NCBI RefSeq assembly: GCF_003144195.1
Contig: NW_020290013.1
Location: 274,171 to 338,170, forward strand
DNA length: 64,000 bases
Source: Ceraceosorus guamensis
Taxonomy: Eukaryota; Basidiomycota; Exobasidiomycetes; Ceraceosorales; Ceraceosoraceae
Direction of reading: 5' to 3'
The notes under the pieces are model-generated. The model worked only from the letters and a program-made list of their open reading frames with translations. It was not told where the DNA came from and searched no databases. Below are positions 1 through 12,467 of this stretch, in pieces (position 1 is the first letter of the stretch; the number at the start of each line of letters is the position of its first letter). The translations under genes and the position numbers were made by a program.

Positions 1-2
1 GG

Positions 3-932
3 ATCTCCTCCGAAGGACCAGCGCTTGGAGACTTGGCTTTCAAGAATCTGCACACGTTGGTCCTCAAAGTTGCCGACAACTCTGACAGCTCCACTTCAGT
101 GCCCACATTGTCAGATGAGGCCATTGGAGCAATGCCACTCCTTGAGCTGCCAGCTTTGCAGACTCTGGTGCTCGATTGGTCCTTTCTGCGGTGTATCAGC
201 TGGCCATCTTTTGCCATGCTCAAGGAAATTCACATCCTGGCATGCGTGGACAAGCCAGGCCAGGTGCCCATCATGGTAGAGGCTCTGAAGTCCGCAAAGA
301 CTGCCGCTGCAATCCGGCTCGCGCTCAACAGGGTGGAAGTGCTGGAGAGCCTTTTTAGCAACGCCTCGATTTTGCCAAGTCTCGTCGACCTGGACGTCGA
401 CTTTCGGGGCACGGAGGAGGTCGATGGTCAACACCCTGGCACCTTGTGGCACGATGGCGAGGATGAGGTCCAGATCGGTCGCGCAGAGCACGCTGTCGTC
501 AGACTTTGTGCCGTCAGACTCGCAGCATCGAGGTCTGCGCCCGCGCACGTCATCGACTTTCTCACTGGTGCAGAGCACCCCTTCCCGGTTCCCCACACCT
601 TCGACGTCCTGAGTGCTGCTTCTCGCGAAGGTGATCAGTCGCTTGTGGAACAGCCAGTCGAGCTCGACCGACTTTCAAAAGAGACGGAGACAATTGACGA
701 GGAGATTGCCGCGCTTGCGTGGCATTACATCAAGTCACGACCCTGTCATCTTGATCAAGTCGATCACTGCCTACTGAGCGCAGTCGATGAACCGGTCCCA
801 ACGCGAGCCGTGCATTGTCTGACGATCACATCGCCACTGTCACACTGCCCATTGCATTTGGCACTCTGGCTTGACAAGCACCTACGTGTGCGCCGCGTGC
901 TCGACATCGTGGATTTCATGCCTTGGTGCTGA
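3..932 (+). CDS. Leucine-rich protein, 5'-truncated by window edge (LRR/F-box-like, uncertain)
   Basis: The frame is open from base 3 to the TGA at 930-932 with no in-frame start needed, so the gene begins outside the window. The first ~120 residues carry regularly spaced leucine runs (for example LHTLVLKVAD, LLELPALQTLVLDW, LPSLVDLDVDF), a pattern common in the LRR half of basidiomycete F-box proteins. No F-box is visible, since it would lie upstream. The second half is not leucine-patterned and could belong to another reading frame after an unrecognised intron near 410-430. The family call is inference from pattern only. The gene would be convergent with NOG2. Confidence 0.4.
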   Translation: MSSEGPALGDLAFKNLHTLVLKVADNSDSSTSVPTLSDEAIGAMPLLELPALQTLVLDWSFLRCISWPSFAMLKEIHILACVDKPGQVPIMVEALKSAKTAAAIRLALNRVEVLESLFSNASILPSLVDLDVDFRGTEEVDGQHPGTLWHDGEDEVQIGRAEHAVVRLCAVRLAASRSAPAHVIDFLTGAEHPFPVPHTFDVLSAASREGDQSLVEQPVELDRLSKETETIDEEIAALAWHYIKSRPCHLDQVDHCLLSAVDEPVPTRAVHCLTITSPLSHCPLHLALWLDKHLRVRRVLDIVDFMPWC

Positions 933-1464
933 AGGAGTCTTTCAGCCTTCGCAGCTGGACAAGCCGAGGTTTCACACGCCAGTAGCTTAGGTGCGAAGAT
1001 GCCATCTAAAGCGGTCAATCGCAACTTTGTCAGCCCTTTTGATTCCGAACTTCTCGCTGCTGCCGACGAAGGACTCGGCGCGAAGAAGTTGACTCCGTCC
1101 TGTCTCCCTCACGAGCGTAGCCTCCAGCGTCACCTTTCAGATCGTCCACCTCACTTCGTCGGCGACCCTGCCACGTTTACAGTGACCCGCAATTATACCC
1201 AACAAGTCAGCGACCTGACACTCGCAATAGCCATCGGATCGCGCGCCGAGACCAGACTAGATGAACGACTTGCACCGCCTCGAACTGCGTACCATTGGTT
1301 GTTCAATTCGCGACTTTGCGCAGCAGGAGGATCTGACAGCAAAGTGACGTGCTCGAGACGAATCTCGGTGAATGCGAATTGCGAATTGTGGATTGCAATG
1401 ATGGTGTTGCCGAAGGGAGAGGATCTGTAGACGCAAGCACAGCAGAAAAGATGCGACCACTGGA
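933..1464. other. Intergenic, no supported gene
   Basis: A 143-codon open frame on the plus strand (999-1430) lies between the leucine-rich gene and the 3' end of NOG2. It has no recognisable domain, no splice-supported extension and no homology I can name, so I treat it as noise or 3' UTR. Nothing else is seen here. Confidence 0.5.
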
Positions 1465-4400
1465 CTACTTCTTCTTTCGAGCGATCTTCGCCTTGGTGGT
1501 TCTGGCCATTCTACCATTCGCGCCTACTCTGCTTCCTCTTTCCTTCTTCTTGGGTCCTGCAGAAGCCGACGCATCTTCCGATCCACTTGCCTTCTTTCTA
1601 TTCTTGTTCTTGACATTGGCATGCGTGTAGAAGTTCTCCGTCTTCTGCTTGCTCGTCTTCACCCGAGCTTCCTTGGCCTTCGCCTCCGCAGCTCGCCTCG
1701 ACTTCTTGGAGTTGTCCACCTCCTCGTCCAAGTCATCGGAAGCCTTGCGTTTGCCTGCTACAATAGAGGAGATGACTGGTGCGCTGGTGTTGCTCGTTCC
1801 GGCTAACGAATGGAATTCAGCTTCGGAGCCCGAGTAAGACCTGCTGACGTCCGAGTCGGAGCCGCCTTCTGACGGGGCCAAGGCTGCCTCGCCGTCCTCT
1901 TCCGCAAACGCAGATCGCGAGTCCATGCCAGAGGTACCGCCAAACACATCTTCCCATTTCAGACCTTCCAGCGTCTCATCATCGTCTTCGTCCTCCTGCT
2001 CCTCCTCCCCATCGTCCTCACTGTCACCCGAAGCGATATCCTCTTCCGCTCCGTCTTCGTCCATGCCGGGTGCCACTTCAGCGTCATGATCCGGCTCGAA
2101 GTCTTCCGGTAGACCACCTTGTGCGTCAGCCTTGCTAAACTTATTCACGACAGCGATAGCTCTGATCGGCTGATCGACGCCCTTGATGATCTTCTTCTTG
2201 GCAACAAGGCCCACATCCTCGCCGTCTTGCGCTTTCGACGCGGCGGTCTCAGCTGGGGCTCCGAGAGTGGTCAGCGCCGGCTTCTTCTCCTTGAAAGCAG
2301 GCAATGGAGGGGCAACGAAGAACGGAATTTTGCCCCGGATCCAGTCATTCAGCACCATCTTCGCCGCCGTTTCGAGATCAGCATCGCCACCTTTCAACAA
2401 TTTGCCCATCTTCTTCGCAAGCTGCGCCAGGAAATCCTCATGATTGGACCACTGCTCTAGACCGTACGTTCGTCTGAGGTAGTCTGGCTTGACACGCGTG
2501 AGCAGCGCTTGTATGTGCTCGGCTGGCGTCTCCAAGTTTTCCACTCGAACGACCCCCTTGAGGACTGTGTTGGTCTCCGAATCTGCAGCTCCCACAGGAA
2601 CAATACCCGGACAGTCGACCAGATAGATCCGGCGGGTGAGAGTGACGTACTGCCAGACCTTTGTCTCTCCAGGAATCGGCGCGACGTTGCACACCTTCTT
2701 CTTCTTGAGGGTGTTGATGATGCTGCTCTTGCCAACGTTCGGATATCCAATCATTCCGATGGAAATCTGCTTCCGGTCGGAGTGCAGCTGGGAGAACTGT
2801 CGGAGCAGCTGGATGAGGGCGCCCTTTCCGAAGGAGTTGTTGATAGAGGCATGGAATGCGAGTGTGGGGTATTCCTTGGACAGGACTTTCACCCAGCGTG
2901 CCTACAAGTCGAGCGACGAGACGAGGAGCAGAGATAGAAATACGGTAAGCGCGCGATTCGCCCGCTCAGACCACCACGCTTTGCAACACGAGGAAGATGT
3001 GCCCCCCAGAACTACGAGCGCATGCTTGAAAGTGAGCATGTCTCAACTCTTCCAAGGGTTCGTCTTAAGGAGTCACAAATCTCCCGCACGCCGAGCCCCC
3101 AATGGCGGGAGGGGACTTGAAACGTGAGGCCGCTCCCGTGTGGTCCAGCCCACTAGGTGTCTTGCGCGCCAGGGAAGGACAAGACGCAAAATTGCTCTCG
3201 TCCGCGCAGTATGCAGCAGACGATGAACGATCCGACGCTCAACCTTGGGTTATTTCATCCCCGTTGCGAAAAGACACCGGGAACGACGATGAGACGGACT
3301 CGAGCTTGAAGACGTTGCTCTTCCACATTCGTAACAGCTCTTGCACCACTGATCTGGCGCAAGTCTTGACTTGATTGTGGGGCGAATGGGAGATTGCTAA
3401 CATGGAAAGTGGCAGCTGGCGCATCACTCACAGTCACCCAAGTAGGCACGAGATCCACCTTGTTTAGCAGGAACACCAAATGCTTGTGCGGCTTCTCCTC
3501 CTTGATGTGCTTGATGACGCTCTTGCACTTGGTACCCATGGGATCCCTCACATCGAGCACGTGGATGACCACATCACTCGAGTCGATGACCTTGTAAAGC
3601 TCTGCCCAGATCCTTCGACTCTGACCCTTGCTGTAGATTGGCTCGCTTCTGCCTCGCGTGACAGTCATGCTGTAAGGCTCTTCTTGCAGCGAAGTCGGAT
3701 CGATGACCCTGCTGCCGCTAGCGCCTGCACTCTCACCAACAAGACCGGTAGGCGAGGCCTGGCTCGACTGCGCCATGCCAATCTCTGCTCCATCTTGCAC
3801 CAGGTGATGACCTCCGGCTTTGAACTTTTGCAGCTCCTCCTTTTCCTCTGCCTCCAGGCCTGCCTTCTCCGAAGCTTGTGCCAGCTCTGCGAAGCTTCCC
3901 GAATTGCCCGGATCCAATCGAGGTCGCTTGCGCTTCGAGTTGGGACCAAATGTCTCCTCGAAGCTCTCGACAGCGGTGAGCCTAGGGGCTTTGCCATTCT
4001 TGGCGTCCTGCAGCAGCGACATGGGCAGCTTGTTCCTCCTGAGCAGCACAGAGTAAGGATCGTCCACCCGAGATCCGAGCGCGGTCCTGAAATGGTCCAA
4101 GGCGTCTTGCGAGATGACCCGCGTATTGCCAAACCACCGACGATCAGGCTGAACACGACCAGGTGTGGCATCTGAAGACTGGAACTCTTGCGCTTGGGTC
4201 ACATTGCCTGCTGCATCGCGGATGGGCTTGGAAGCGATGCCGTTCTTCGACAGCAGCTTGACGCGTTTGGCTTGCTTGGCATCTCGGTAGAAATTCTCGC
4301 CCCTAAGACGAAGAGAGAAGCGGACAGTAGAAGAGGGGTCAGATTAATCCGCACAAGAAAGGCAAAGGGTGTCGTGCATGGTTGTGCCAGATACACCGCT

Positions 4401-4555
4401 TCCCTCTGCACCTCTGCAACGACGCTCACACACGCTCACACACGCTCACACACGCTCACTCACTTTACAAACTTGACGCCCTTTCCGCCAGTATGTTTGG
4501 ATCCAGGCTTGGTGGCCCCGCCATGACCTTTCTTGGTGGGCGTCACCTTCACCAT
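1465..4555 (-). CDS. NOG2: Nucleolar GTP-binding protein 2 (pre-60S assembly GTPase)
   Basis: Three exons: 4555-4464, 4302-3432 and 2901-1465, total 2,400 nt, in frame throughout, 799 residues. The Nog2/Nug2/GNL2 family binds pre-60S particles in the nucleolus and nucleus and acts as a GTP-dependent checkpoint before export. The circularly permuted G-domain order is visible: G4 motif NKVD before the exon 2/3 junction ([11 protein letters not shown]), then G1 GYPNVGKSS and G3 DCPG early in exon 3. The start is fixed by a basic, family-typical N-terminus ([13 protein letters not shown]). The C-terminal third is extended relative to the yeast protein and contains a long acidic tract followed by a Lys/Arg-rich tail. 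Intron 2 (530 nt) is several times longer than most introns in the window. The gene is divergent from THG1 with a ~606-bp spacer. Confidence 0.95.
2902..3431 (-). other. Exceptionally long NOG2 intron 2 (possible snoRNA host, unproven)
   Basis: A 530-nt intron with a GTGAGT donor at 3431 and a TAG acceptor at 2902. Most other introns modelled in this window are roughly 55-190 nt. In Saccharomyces cerevisiae the NOG2 intron hosts the H/ACA snoRNA snR191, so a snoRNA here is a reasonable hypothesis. I could not identify a convincing hairpin-hinge-hairpin-ACA structure or a rRNA-complementary guide by eye. Confidence 0.35.
4421..4460. repeat. 10-bp tandem repeat at the NOG2 intron 1 donor
   Basis: Four near-perfect copies of the unit CACGCTCACA abut the 5' splice site of NOG2 intron 1, so on the coding strand the intron opens with GTGAGTGAGCG and then repeats GTGTGAGCG units. 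Each unit contains a GTGAG-like donor core. Confidence 0.85.
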
Positions 4556-5161
4556 GGTGTGCTGTACTACTACTGAGGGTGCTGTACTTGAGCGATGAGT
4601 TGCTTGCTTAATGTGATGGCCGTGCGAGGAGTGGATGGGCACCGAGAAGTATGGGATCAGGGAGCAATCCTGGCCAGAGCGCGAGTGCCAGCACAAGGAC
4701 TCTTGACAGACTCGTGGAGAGTTTGCAGTCGGTGGCGGTCGAAGAAGGTATCGAGAAGAATGCTGAGTGGCGCTTGGTGATGCGTGGAAGGTATTCACGA
4801 CGAGGGACATGAGCATGCAGCGTGAGCGCTGGCTGGGATCTTACAAACGCAGTGTCGCGCAACGCCGCTCGAAAATTTCTGGTGCAGCAGGCATCACTTA
4901 TTGCGCGATGCTCTCGCACGAGAATGCGCGTCAACATTTTTGGGCGCGGATTTTGCCCGCATATATGCGCTGGGTGACTTGGCACGACTTGACTCACGCA
5001 GCAAGGACTCCTCCATCCACACCTTCCCGACTTCGCCCAGGCACATGCTCTCCCATCACAATCGAGAGCGCGGTCATCATCGCTGCGCACTTTGAGGCCC
5101 ATCAAAGGCCGTCTGTGGACCGGTTGCGTAGTCGGAGGTTGTTGCACCTCCGCCTGCTGTC
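4556..5161. promoter_or_regulatory. Divergent NOG2/THG1 promoter region
   Basis: A 606-bp spacer between the two start codons, oriented outward. No gene is supported inside it. No element is recognised with confidence. Confidence 0.5.
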
Positions 5162-6723
5162 ATGGCGCTGAGCAGATTCGCGTACGTGCGGTCGTATGAG
5201 CAACAGGATGCTGCGTTGCCCAACACGTATATGCTGGTCAGGCTGGATGGCAAAGGCTTTCACAAGTGAGTGGCGGAAGTTCAAAGCCTTCAATTCTGCC
5301 GCCATGAGTGGAAATATCTTTGCGGATCATTCCAGCTGCCGCGGGGTGCTTCAGCTCCAGGCGGAGCGTCTTCGCGCCTTCTCGCGCTGACCAAAGCTAT
5401 CAGCACGTCGGCGAGAGTCGACAAGGCAATGCACTGACCCATCATTGCGCCCTGGCACAGATTCAGTGCGAAGCATCTATTTCACAAGCCTAATGACGCG
5501 AGAGCTCTGGAGCTGATGAACCATGCGGCCAGGAAGGTGATGGAGCAGCTCAGACCTGAGGTGGTGTTGGCCTTCGGAGAGAGCGACGAGTACAGGTACG
5601 TAGTGGTGGTAGAGCGGCTCAGTATCATGGTATGCGGGTGCTGCTCTCGTGGACTGAAGTGGGCTGTCTGTATGCTGTGAGGTGCTGACCGCGCTTTCCA
5701 TACTTGCTAGCTTCCTCTTGAGGCGATCATGCACACTCTACAGCAGGCGCCAAAGGTGAGCGTTCTTCCTTGGTGCGCGGACGTGCGTACCTTGCTGAGC
5801 TCTTTCAGTTTCACCGATCCGCTCAGCAAGATCTTGACCTACGTAACGTCGCTCTTCACTTCGAACTACGTCCTGGCTTGGAGCACATTCTTTCCTAATC
5901 AGCACCTGGACGAGGCGCCTTCATTCGATGGGAGATTGGTCTTGTACCCCACGGAGAAGGAAGTCAGGGACTACTTCTCGTGGAGACAGGCTGACAGTGA
6001 GTCTCTGCTTGTCTAGGGCATGCGTGCTAGCAGCTCATGCTCACCTATCTCCGGGCATCACTTCGCAGCTCATGTCAACAATCTATACAACACCGTCTTT
6101 TGGGCAATGGTGCAAGGAGGCAAGACAGAGAGGGAAGCTCACGAAAGATTGAAGGTGGGTGGCCATGCGAGTCGGAAGAACTGAGAGCAGCGAGCTTCGC
6201 ACGTCAATCTATTGTGGGGGATGTCTAGCGTAGTGCTGATAAACCACCGCGCCGCTCACTCCGATCATTCATCCCACAGGGCACACTCTCAGCCGACAAG
6301 AATGAAATCTTGTTCAACGAGCACAACATCAATTACGATTCGCTTCCTCCCTTGTTCCGCAAAGGCAGCACGTTGGTGTGGCGGCCCGAGACAGACGCTT
6401 GTTTCAAACAGAGCGACTCATCGTCACCGAGCTCGTTGCAGGTCAAAACGAAGGGTAAGAGCAAGATGACGCTCCAGACCTTACACGTCGATATCATTGG
6501 CCACGCCTTTTGGTCATCCCCCCGCATACAGCCTCGAAGCTCAACACCACTAGCGGAGACGAACGGAGATGCTGAGGCCAGCGAGCAGGGTGGTGCTGCA
6601 GACCAGCCCGACTCAGACCGAGCTTTGAACGTAGTGAGCGGGCCAGCGGAACAACCAAATCGGACGGACTCGCATCGCACCAACGCCTACGCAGGGCTGG
6701 GTGCCAGAGCACTTGCCAGCTGA
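5162..6723 (+). CDS. THG1: tRNA(His) guanylyltransferase
   Basis: Six exons: 5162-5265, 5461-5595, 5711-5755, 5827-5996, 6069-6154 and 6280-6723 (984 nt, 327 residues, all junctions in frame). The enzyme adds the essential G-1 to the 5' end of tRNA-His in a 3'-5' nucleotide addition. Family motifs are complete: VRLDGKGFHKFS near the N-terminus (metal-binding Asp), FGESDEYSF (metal-binding Asp/Glu), then LTYVTSLFTSNYVLAW and HVNNLYNTVFWAMVQGGK. The C-terminal family element VDIIGHAFW is followed by about 75 extra residues rich in Ser, Glu and Asn with no evident domain. An alternative C-terminus by undetected splicing is possible but not needed. Confidence 0.95.
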
Positions 6724-7535
6724 GCTTGAAGAGATCCTCACTAATTTCGGAACGCAAACCATCTGCGGCCGAATTAACCACAGGCTAGTGCCCGCCATAG
6801 CGTTCGCCTCCATTCGTCTTGTCGCCCGCAACCCCGCAGCTACCGAGACGGTGGACCGGACTGTCAGGTCGCTCGATCACCCCCAAAGAGCTCTGCTTTG
6901 CCTACTCTCCCGCCTATGGTATGGTCCAGCACCCTCCACAGCATGCGATCTCGCGTGCCAAGAGGTCGTCAGGTCACATGTGCCGTGGAGCAAGGAAGCG
7001 CACAGCCTACACTCATGGTCCATCTCCGTGATTCCAAGAAAATGAGCCGTACGCTGCTCGACAAACCCTGTCGGAGAACGTCCGTCCTACTACATCTCGG
7101 CACTGTCGCCTTGTTTGTAAGGTGGGCGCCGGATAGGACGTTTGAGGCATAAGGATGCAGATGCCTGCTCGCGTACGAGCGATTCTGCACTCCGCCCCGA
7201 GCAAACCTTGGACCAGTCTGTAACCATGGCCCGCCCAAGCGGGAAAGCGGACTCTTCCAAAGCCTTTGAGCAGAAAAACACAACGCGCCTGCCACTTCTG
7301 CTCAAACAGCACCACTTGGAGCTGCTATTGTTGGCGCTCTGTAAAGGCAGGTCATATATTACATTTCAAATGCAAACTGCTCGCCTAGACGATCGCAGCA
7401 AGGTGAACATCTTCCAACTCCGGCGACGCGACTCGTCATCTCCTTCGGGACGCAGCTCTTTTGACGCCTCCGCTATGAGCGCTCCGAGCAAAGCTTTCCC
7501 GTCTGTCTGCTGCACCAGCTAACCGGAGTCCTAGC
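6724..7535. other. Intergenic between convergent THG1 and TRS130, no gene seen
   Basis: About 810 bp separating two convergent genes. Open frames here are short, on both strands, and Arg/Ser-rich as expected of random GC-rich sequence. Nothing else is recognised. Confidence 0.6.
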
Positions 7536-10500
7536 TCAAAGGGGCAAAGCTCCCCGTGCAGCCGTCGAATTGTTGTCGATTGCTAATACCTCGATGTGCT
7601 CGGCAGCGTTGATCTGATGTGTAGCGCAGCTAGGCACGACGATGTGGCCTAGCTCGATGAGGCGCTGTTCTTCCAGCTCATCTTCCACTGGGTCAATGTC
7701 CGTATCTGACTCCGAATCCGAGCCCAAATGACGCTGCCGATCCTGCTGGTCTGTAGGCGAAATACCTTTCGACTGCGATTTCTTGAGGTCTGAGAGAGCA
7801 CCCTTGGAGGCCAAAGCCCAGACGTTGACAGTCGGCAAAAGCAGAGAGCCGTGGCGCAGAGGTATCAGTGCTAGCTCGAACTCGTGTGCCGGAGCAGCTC
7901 TGGTGTCTTGCACGTCCGAGGTGCTAACTTCGAAAGCATGTCGTTTGGCGCCGCTAGCGAGCCAAGAGTCGAAGTCTGCAGCAACATCGTACATGAGTCG
8001 CTGACTTTGACCTTTTCCAGCTAAAGCTGCTCGGCCTTGACTTGAAGGAGCAGGCGAAGGGCTCCTAGAGGGCGCTTGAGTACCGCCGATTCCGACGGTG
8101 AGATCAGACCCTGCTTCTGATCGAGCATCTTGAAATTCGTCGACTTGAAGCGTCTCAGCAGAAGCCTTGGCATCCGCCGCGTCGACGCCCCAAGAGAAGG
8201 ATGTGGAGATTGTCAATGTCGCCTTGATTGGCTGTCCGACGTAGTATGGCCCTTCGTCCGTCAGCTTTATTGAGACGGCGTTGACAATGTCCACCTGAGG
8301 CACATCTACGGGTATGGAAAGTAGCCTCCATGGCAAAGCTGCAGCGCTTTCTGAAGAAGCGTCGGTCGGTCCGCATTCCAGCGCCTTTTGCAAAGTATTC
8401 TCCACCACCTTCACGACAAAGTCCGCCTCCGTGCTCGAGCTATCGATGCCCCATCTCTCTGCGGCTTTGCGCCAAATGTCTGCGTCAAAAAGTCCTGCTC
8501 GTATTTGGCCAGTCAAGGAATACACGGACACGTCAAGGCCCAAGTCCACCAATCGGCACATAGCGAGCTCCAGTGACCTCTTGTGGCCTTCGCTGAGTAA
8601 AGAAGGCCCGTCGGCTGCCGTTTGAAGCGTTTGTTCAAGGAGTCGAACCAAGAGACGCTGCGCTTCTTCTTGGATGCTGCGATATCGAAGCATCAAACGC
8701 AACTTCGTCGGGGCGCCTCTGTGGGCTGGGCCACCTTTTGTGGCAGTGTTCTTCTTGATAGAGAAGACGTAGCTAGCAGGCTGACGGGAGTCAAGGAGGA
8801 CTGGAGCAGAAGAAGGAGGTCTCTCGATGACGTGCTTCTGTTCAGGCCCCTGGCGCTCGCCAGTCTGTGCCTTGTGCTTCCTATCGTCCTCATCTACTGC
8901 GTGGATGAGTTCCACCTTGCCGAGTCTCAGATTGGAGTTGGTGCCAGCAGTGATGGAGAACTTGGAGTACAGCCTATCTGATCGAAAGTAGTCTTGCACG
9001 TTGACACCGAGAGGCAAGGCCACACTGAGAGTGACTTCTTTTCGAAATTGTCGTCTAGACTGAGGCCGCTGACTTTTCGCAGACCAGTAGTCTATAGACA
9101 GGGCGACGTGCAGGGTGCCAGCGGTAGCGGCAGACGTCTCGTAGAGCGGAAAGCGAAGTCGGTGTGGTGTCCTGGACGACAGGCTGCTGACGTGTACTGT
9201 GCCGTCTTCTGCCGCTTCCAATTTAGGCGTTTCAGAGCGACTAATTGCACGAGCACTCTCATCAATGAAATGGCCCTCCGAGACACCAACCAGCATCCTC
9301 GCATTTGCGCTCATACCAGCAGCTCTACCGACCGGGCTTAGTGCGAGCCGCAGCTCGGCTCTCGAGACTTCATTCCTGCCGGTGTTGATTTCCAGAATAG
9401 CATGTCTTTGCTCGTCTATGCGTATAGTGTCAGGCATGACCAGCTTCGCGTCCAGAGCTTCTCCATCTTCAGGTACGCCGACGACCACCACGCCCGGCCA
9501 CGTACGAGGGGAAGTGTACTGAAAGATGATTTTGGCAATCCTGACCTGGCAGACGTCAACAATGTACTTCCCAGGGGCAGAAGAGGGACACGATAGCTTG
9601 ACGTGGTTGTGGCCTTTCTCCAGCATTCTCGATCCGCTTGTAAACCACAGCATCTCCCTCTCGCCGCTGGTCAAGCACACTCGAATATCGTCGACTTCCA
9701 CCTGAGTGCCTGTCGCAGAAGTGACTCGGACAGAAAGTTGCGATCCATCTTGGCCTGGAATATGAGAGGCCCAGGGGGCGTTGACCTTGACGACGAGCGG
9801 CGAGAAATGACTGACAGGGAGCTCTTGCTCAAAGGGCGTCGTGCGGAGCTCCGCAAAGAGCGCGCGTTCGTCGTCCCAAGCAATGCCACTCGCCACGTTG
9901 ACTGCAGATCTGCTCGAGATAGGCAGAGAGGCGCCTTTCGCTCGCTCGTCCGCCAGCCTCTTCAGCAGTGCAACGACGACGTTGACCCAGGCTTTGTCTC
10001 GCGGCATTTCGAGATGGGCATGTGCCGCGAGTTGCTTGGCTAGCATGTGCGCTTCGATAGGAGTCCTCTCGACCGCATGAGCATCTGCGAGTTTTCCAAA
10101 TGCGACGTAGGCTTCGCTGTACTTTTCCCGATAGCTGTGTGAGACCGGCAAGGTCAGCGCTGTTTAATGGCCACAACTTTTGCCTGATACGACGCTCACT
10201 ATTGTAGACTTGCAAGACTTGCTTGCATCGAAAGCACCCGCTTGGGCATGCTAGCGTTGTTCCAGCACGCTGCAGTCCTTTCCGTCAAGGAGATGAGGTG
10301 GTCGTCGAAGAGCTGACGGTCCTCGATAGCCTGGAGTAGCTCGTCTCTGGTTATTCGCTGATCACTCGCATAGGCATCGTCTGGTAGCGCAGGCAAATCT
10401 CTGTCCTTCGCCGCGGCACTAGACGCATAGTCGGGCAGCGAGGCGAGAAATGGCAGAGCCCTTGGCAGGTGGCCCACGTGCATACCAATGATGTCCAGCT

Positions 10501-12467
10501 GTCTTCTGGCCAGATCTAACAACTGCGCTTTTGCTGCATGGAACGCCGCAGAGAGCTGCGACTCGATGTGGCGCTGCCTTGCGAGCATTGCGCTCTTCCT
10601 AGCGTCCGAGTCCTCGTCCCCTAAGTACTTGAGATTGACCTCGTCAGACATGCCAGGTGCAGCAATGTCTCCCCGCTCTACCAGCCATGCCTGGCACTGC
10701 TCCACCACATCGATGGATGAGCTGAACGTCCACGACTCGATAAAGTGACGTGGAAGGAGCTGCATGATGTATGTGCTCTTGCATCAGCTGAAGGGCGAGG
10801 TCGGGCGGCGCAGACCATCTCAATGCGCATACATGCTACTCACCTCTCCAGCACTGAGCATCCTCCCAACATTCTCCACGAAGCCAGGCGTCTCGTGCAT
10901 CACTTGCGCAACTCTGCCCAGCTTGCCTAGCAGTGCGGCCCTTCGCGCAAAGATGTAGCATCGGAAATCGAACAAGCTGATCTCGCTCCTGCGAATCAAG
11001 TCGTAGTATGGCTTCTTCCTTGTGTCGAGCAGAGGTGCGCTATCGTCTCCGCTGGTGACAGCCCCCATGGATCTAAAGTGCTGCGTGGCACCTGTCGCCA
11101 AGCACTGTTCGAATGCAGCATCTACTTCGTCGTACCGACTGAGTGCTTCTTTGTGAAGCCCGACAGCTTCAAAGGTGTTCGCCAAGCATTCCACGCTGCT
11201 GACCCATTTGCAGATGTTCCAACCGGGAAAGTCCCTGTGCCTCAGCTCCCTTCTGCACTCTTCCTCTTGCAGCGACACTAGCCGGTCGAATGTCGCGCCA
11301 GCTGAATCTTTGAGCCGCATCAATAGGTCTGCAAACAGTGTAGGGTCGGCATGGTATCCGCCGCTGGGCTTATTTGCTGGCTGTTGCGGCGGCAGTCGCG
11401 TGAGTTGGACGACCCTGATTCGTATCAGAAGATGATTCGGTGTCAGTCGGGCGCCGGACAGAGAGTGACATTGGGCTCCACTGGGCTCCCTGCTGCGTCC
11501 CGCGGCGTCTGGCAGCGGGATCTTCCGAACTGCGTTCGCCTTGGCCCCAACGAGGGCTTGCTCATCCAGCGCCTAGCCCGACTTGACCACAAGCCACTCA
11601 CCGCTCTCGCTTGCCTGAGTTGAAGTCCGCTCTGATCTTCTCGATCACGTTGCTTCTACTCGCAGCGCTGCTCCCACCAAACACTCTGCCGAGTCCCGTC
11701 TTCTTCTCGGGTTCGGATCCAGGTGCCGGGGACGCTCCTCTGCCCAATGACCCAGCAGCTGTTGCGAGTGCTCCAGCTTGTGCACTACCCGGATCTGGAG
11801 AGAGCAGAACGATGAGGTAGTCTGGTCCAGCTGCACTGCTCGCATCATCTTCGGCGTTGGATGAACCCTTTGTGCTATCGTGTACTGAGGATCTGGGCGT
11901 GCCGGGCCTGGATGAAGGTGCGTTCGCACTTGGTGCAGCGTCTGCTGGGTGCACGGGAAGATGACCGAGGGAGCTGATCCAGCTTCTGATATCGTTGCGG
12001 ATGCTGTTCCGGTACGCCTCATTGTCGTCACATGCCACAAAATAGAGGTGGCTGAAGGGCCGCTCGAGCAGACTTTGGCTGACAGCGTATCGCAGCTCGG
12101 GATTGTTTCGCACTCGTTGCAGCGCCGTTGAGAGGGGCTCAAGGTCTACTGGCAGTGACTGGATGGTGCGGATGCTAGATGAGGAGGATTGGGGCAGACT
12201 GCTACCACTGGCGGTCAGCGGAGTGGTGCTGGTCACGGGCGTGGCGTCTCCGGCACCAGGCACGCTCAGAGTGATGTTCGACCCGCTTTGGACCGGAATC
12301 GTAGGCTTCCAGTGCAAATTACGAAGGGGCAGCTGTGAGCTGAGGACAGAGATGATGTTCTGCAGAAAGTCTGAGTTGACTAAAGGGTAAGAGGCAGAGT
12401 ATGTCACCGTGACCCGTGGGGCAGCTCCCGAGGAAACATTTTCGGCCCGCGAGGTGGAAGTGGACAT
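7536..12467 (-). CDS. TRS130: TRAPP II complex subunit TRS130/TRAPPC10-like
   Basis: Four exons: 12467-11602, 11414-10844, 10759-10200 and 10134-7536 (4,596 nt, 1,531 residues, in frame). TRAPP II is the Golgi-associated tethering/GEF complex that activates Ypt31/32-type Rabs. Family features are the N-terminal block FLQNIISVLSSQLPLRNLHW, the RNDIRSWISSL region, RVVQLTRLPP across the exon 1/2 junction, WNICKWVSSVECLANTFE, and FDFRCYIFARRAALLGKLGR (FDWR-CYLFARQ in relatives). The C-terminal half is beta-rich with conserved TRAPPC10-type strands. A Ser/Pro-rich insertion (residues about 1,370-1,390, SRSPSPAPSSQ) and an acidic stretch near the end are presumably disordered. Confidence 0.88.

Noticed and set aside
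111-596. 161-codon minus-strand open frame opposite the leucine-rich gene
   Set aside because: Composition is that of an antisense shadow; the plus strand carries the leucine periodicity and is open from the window edge.
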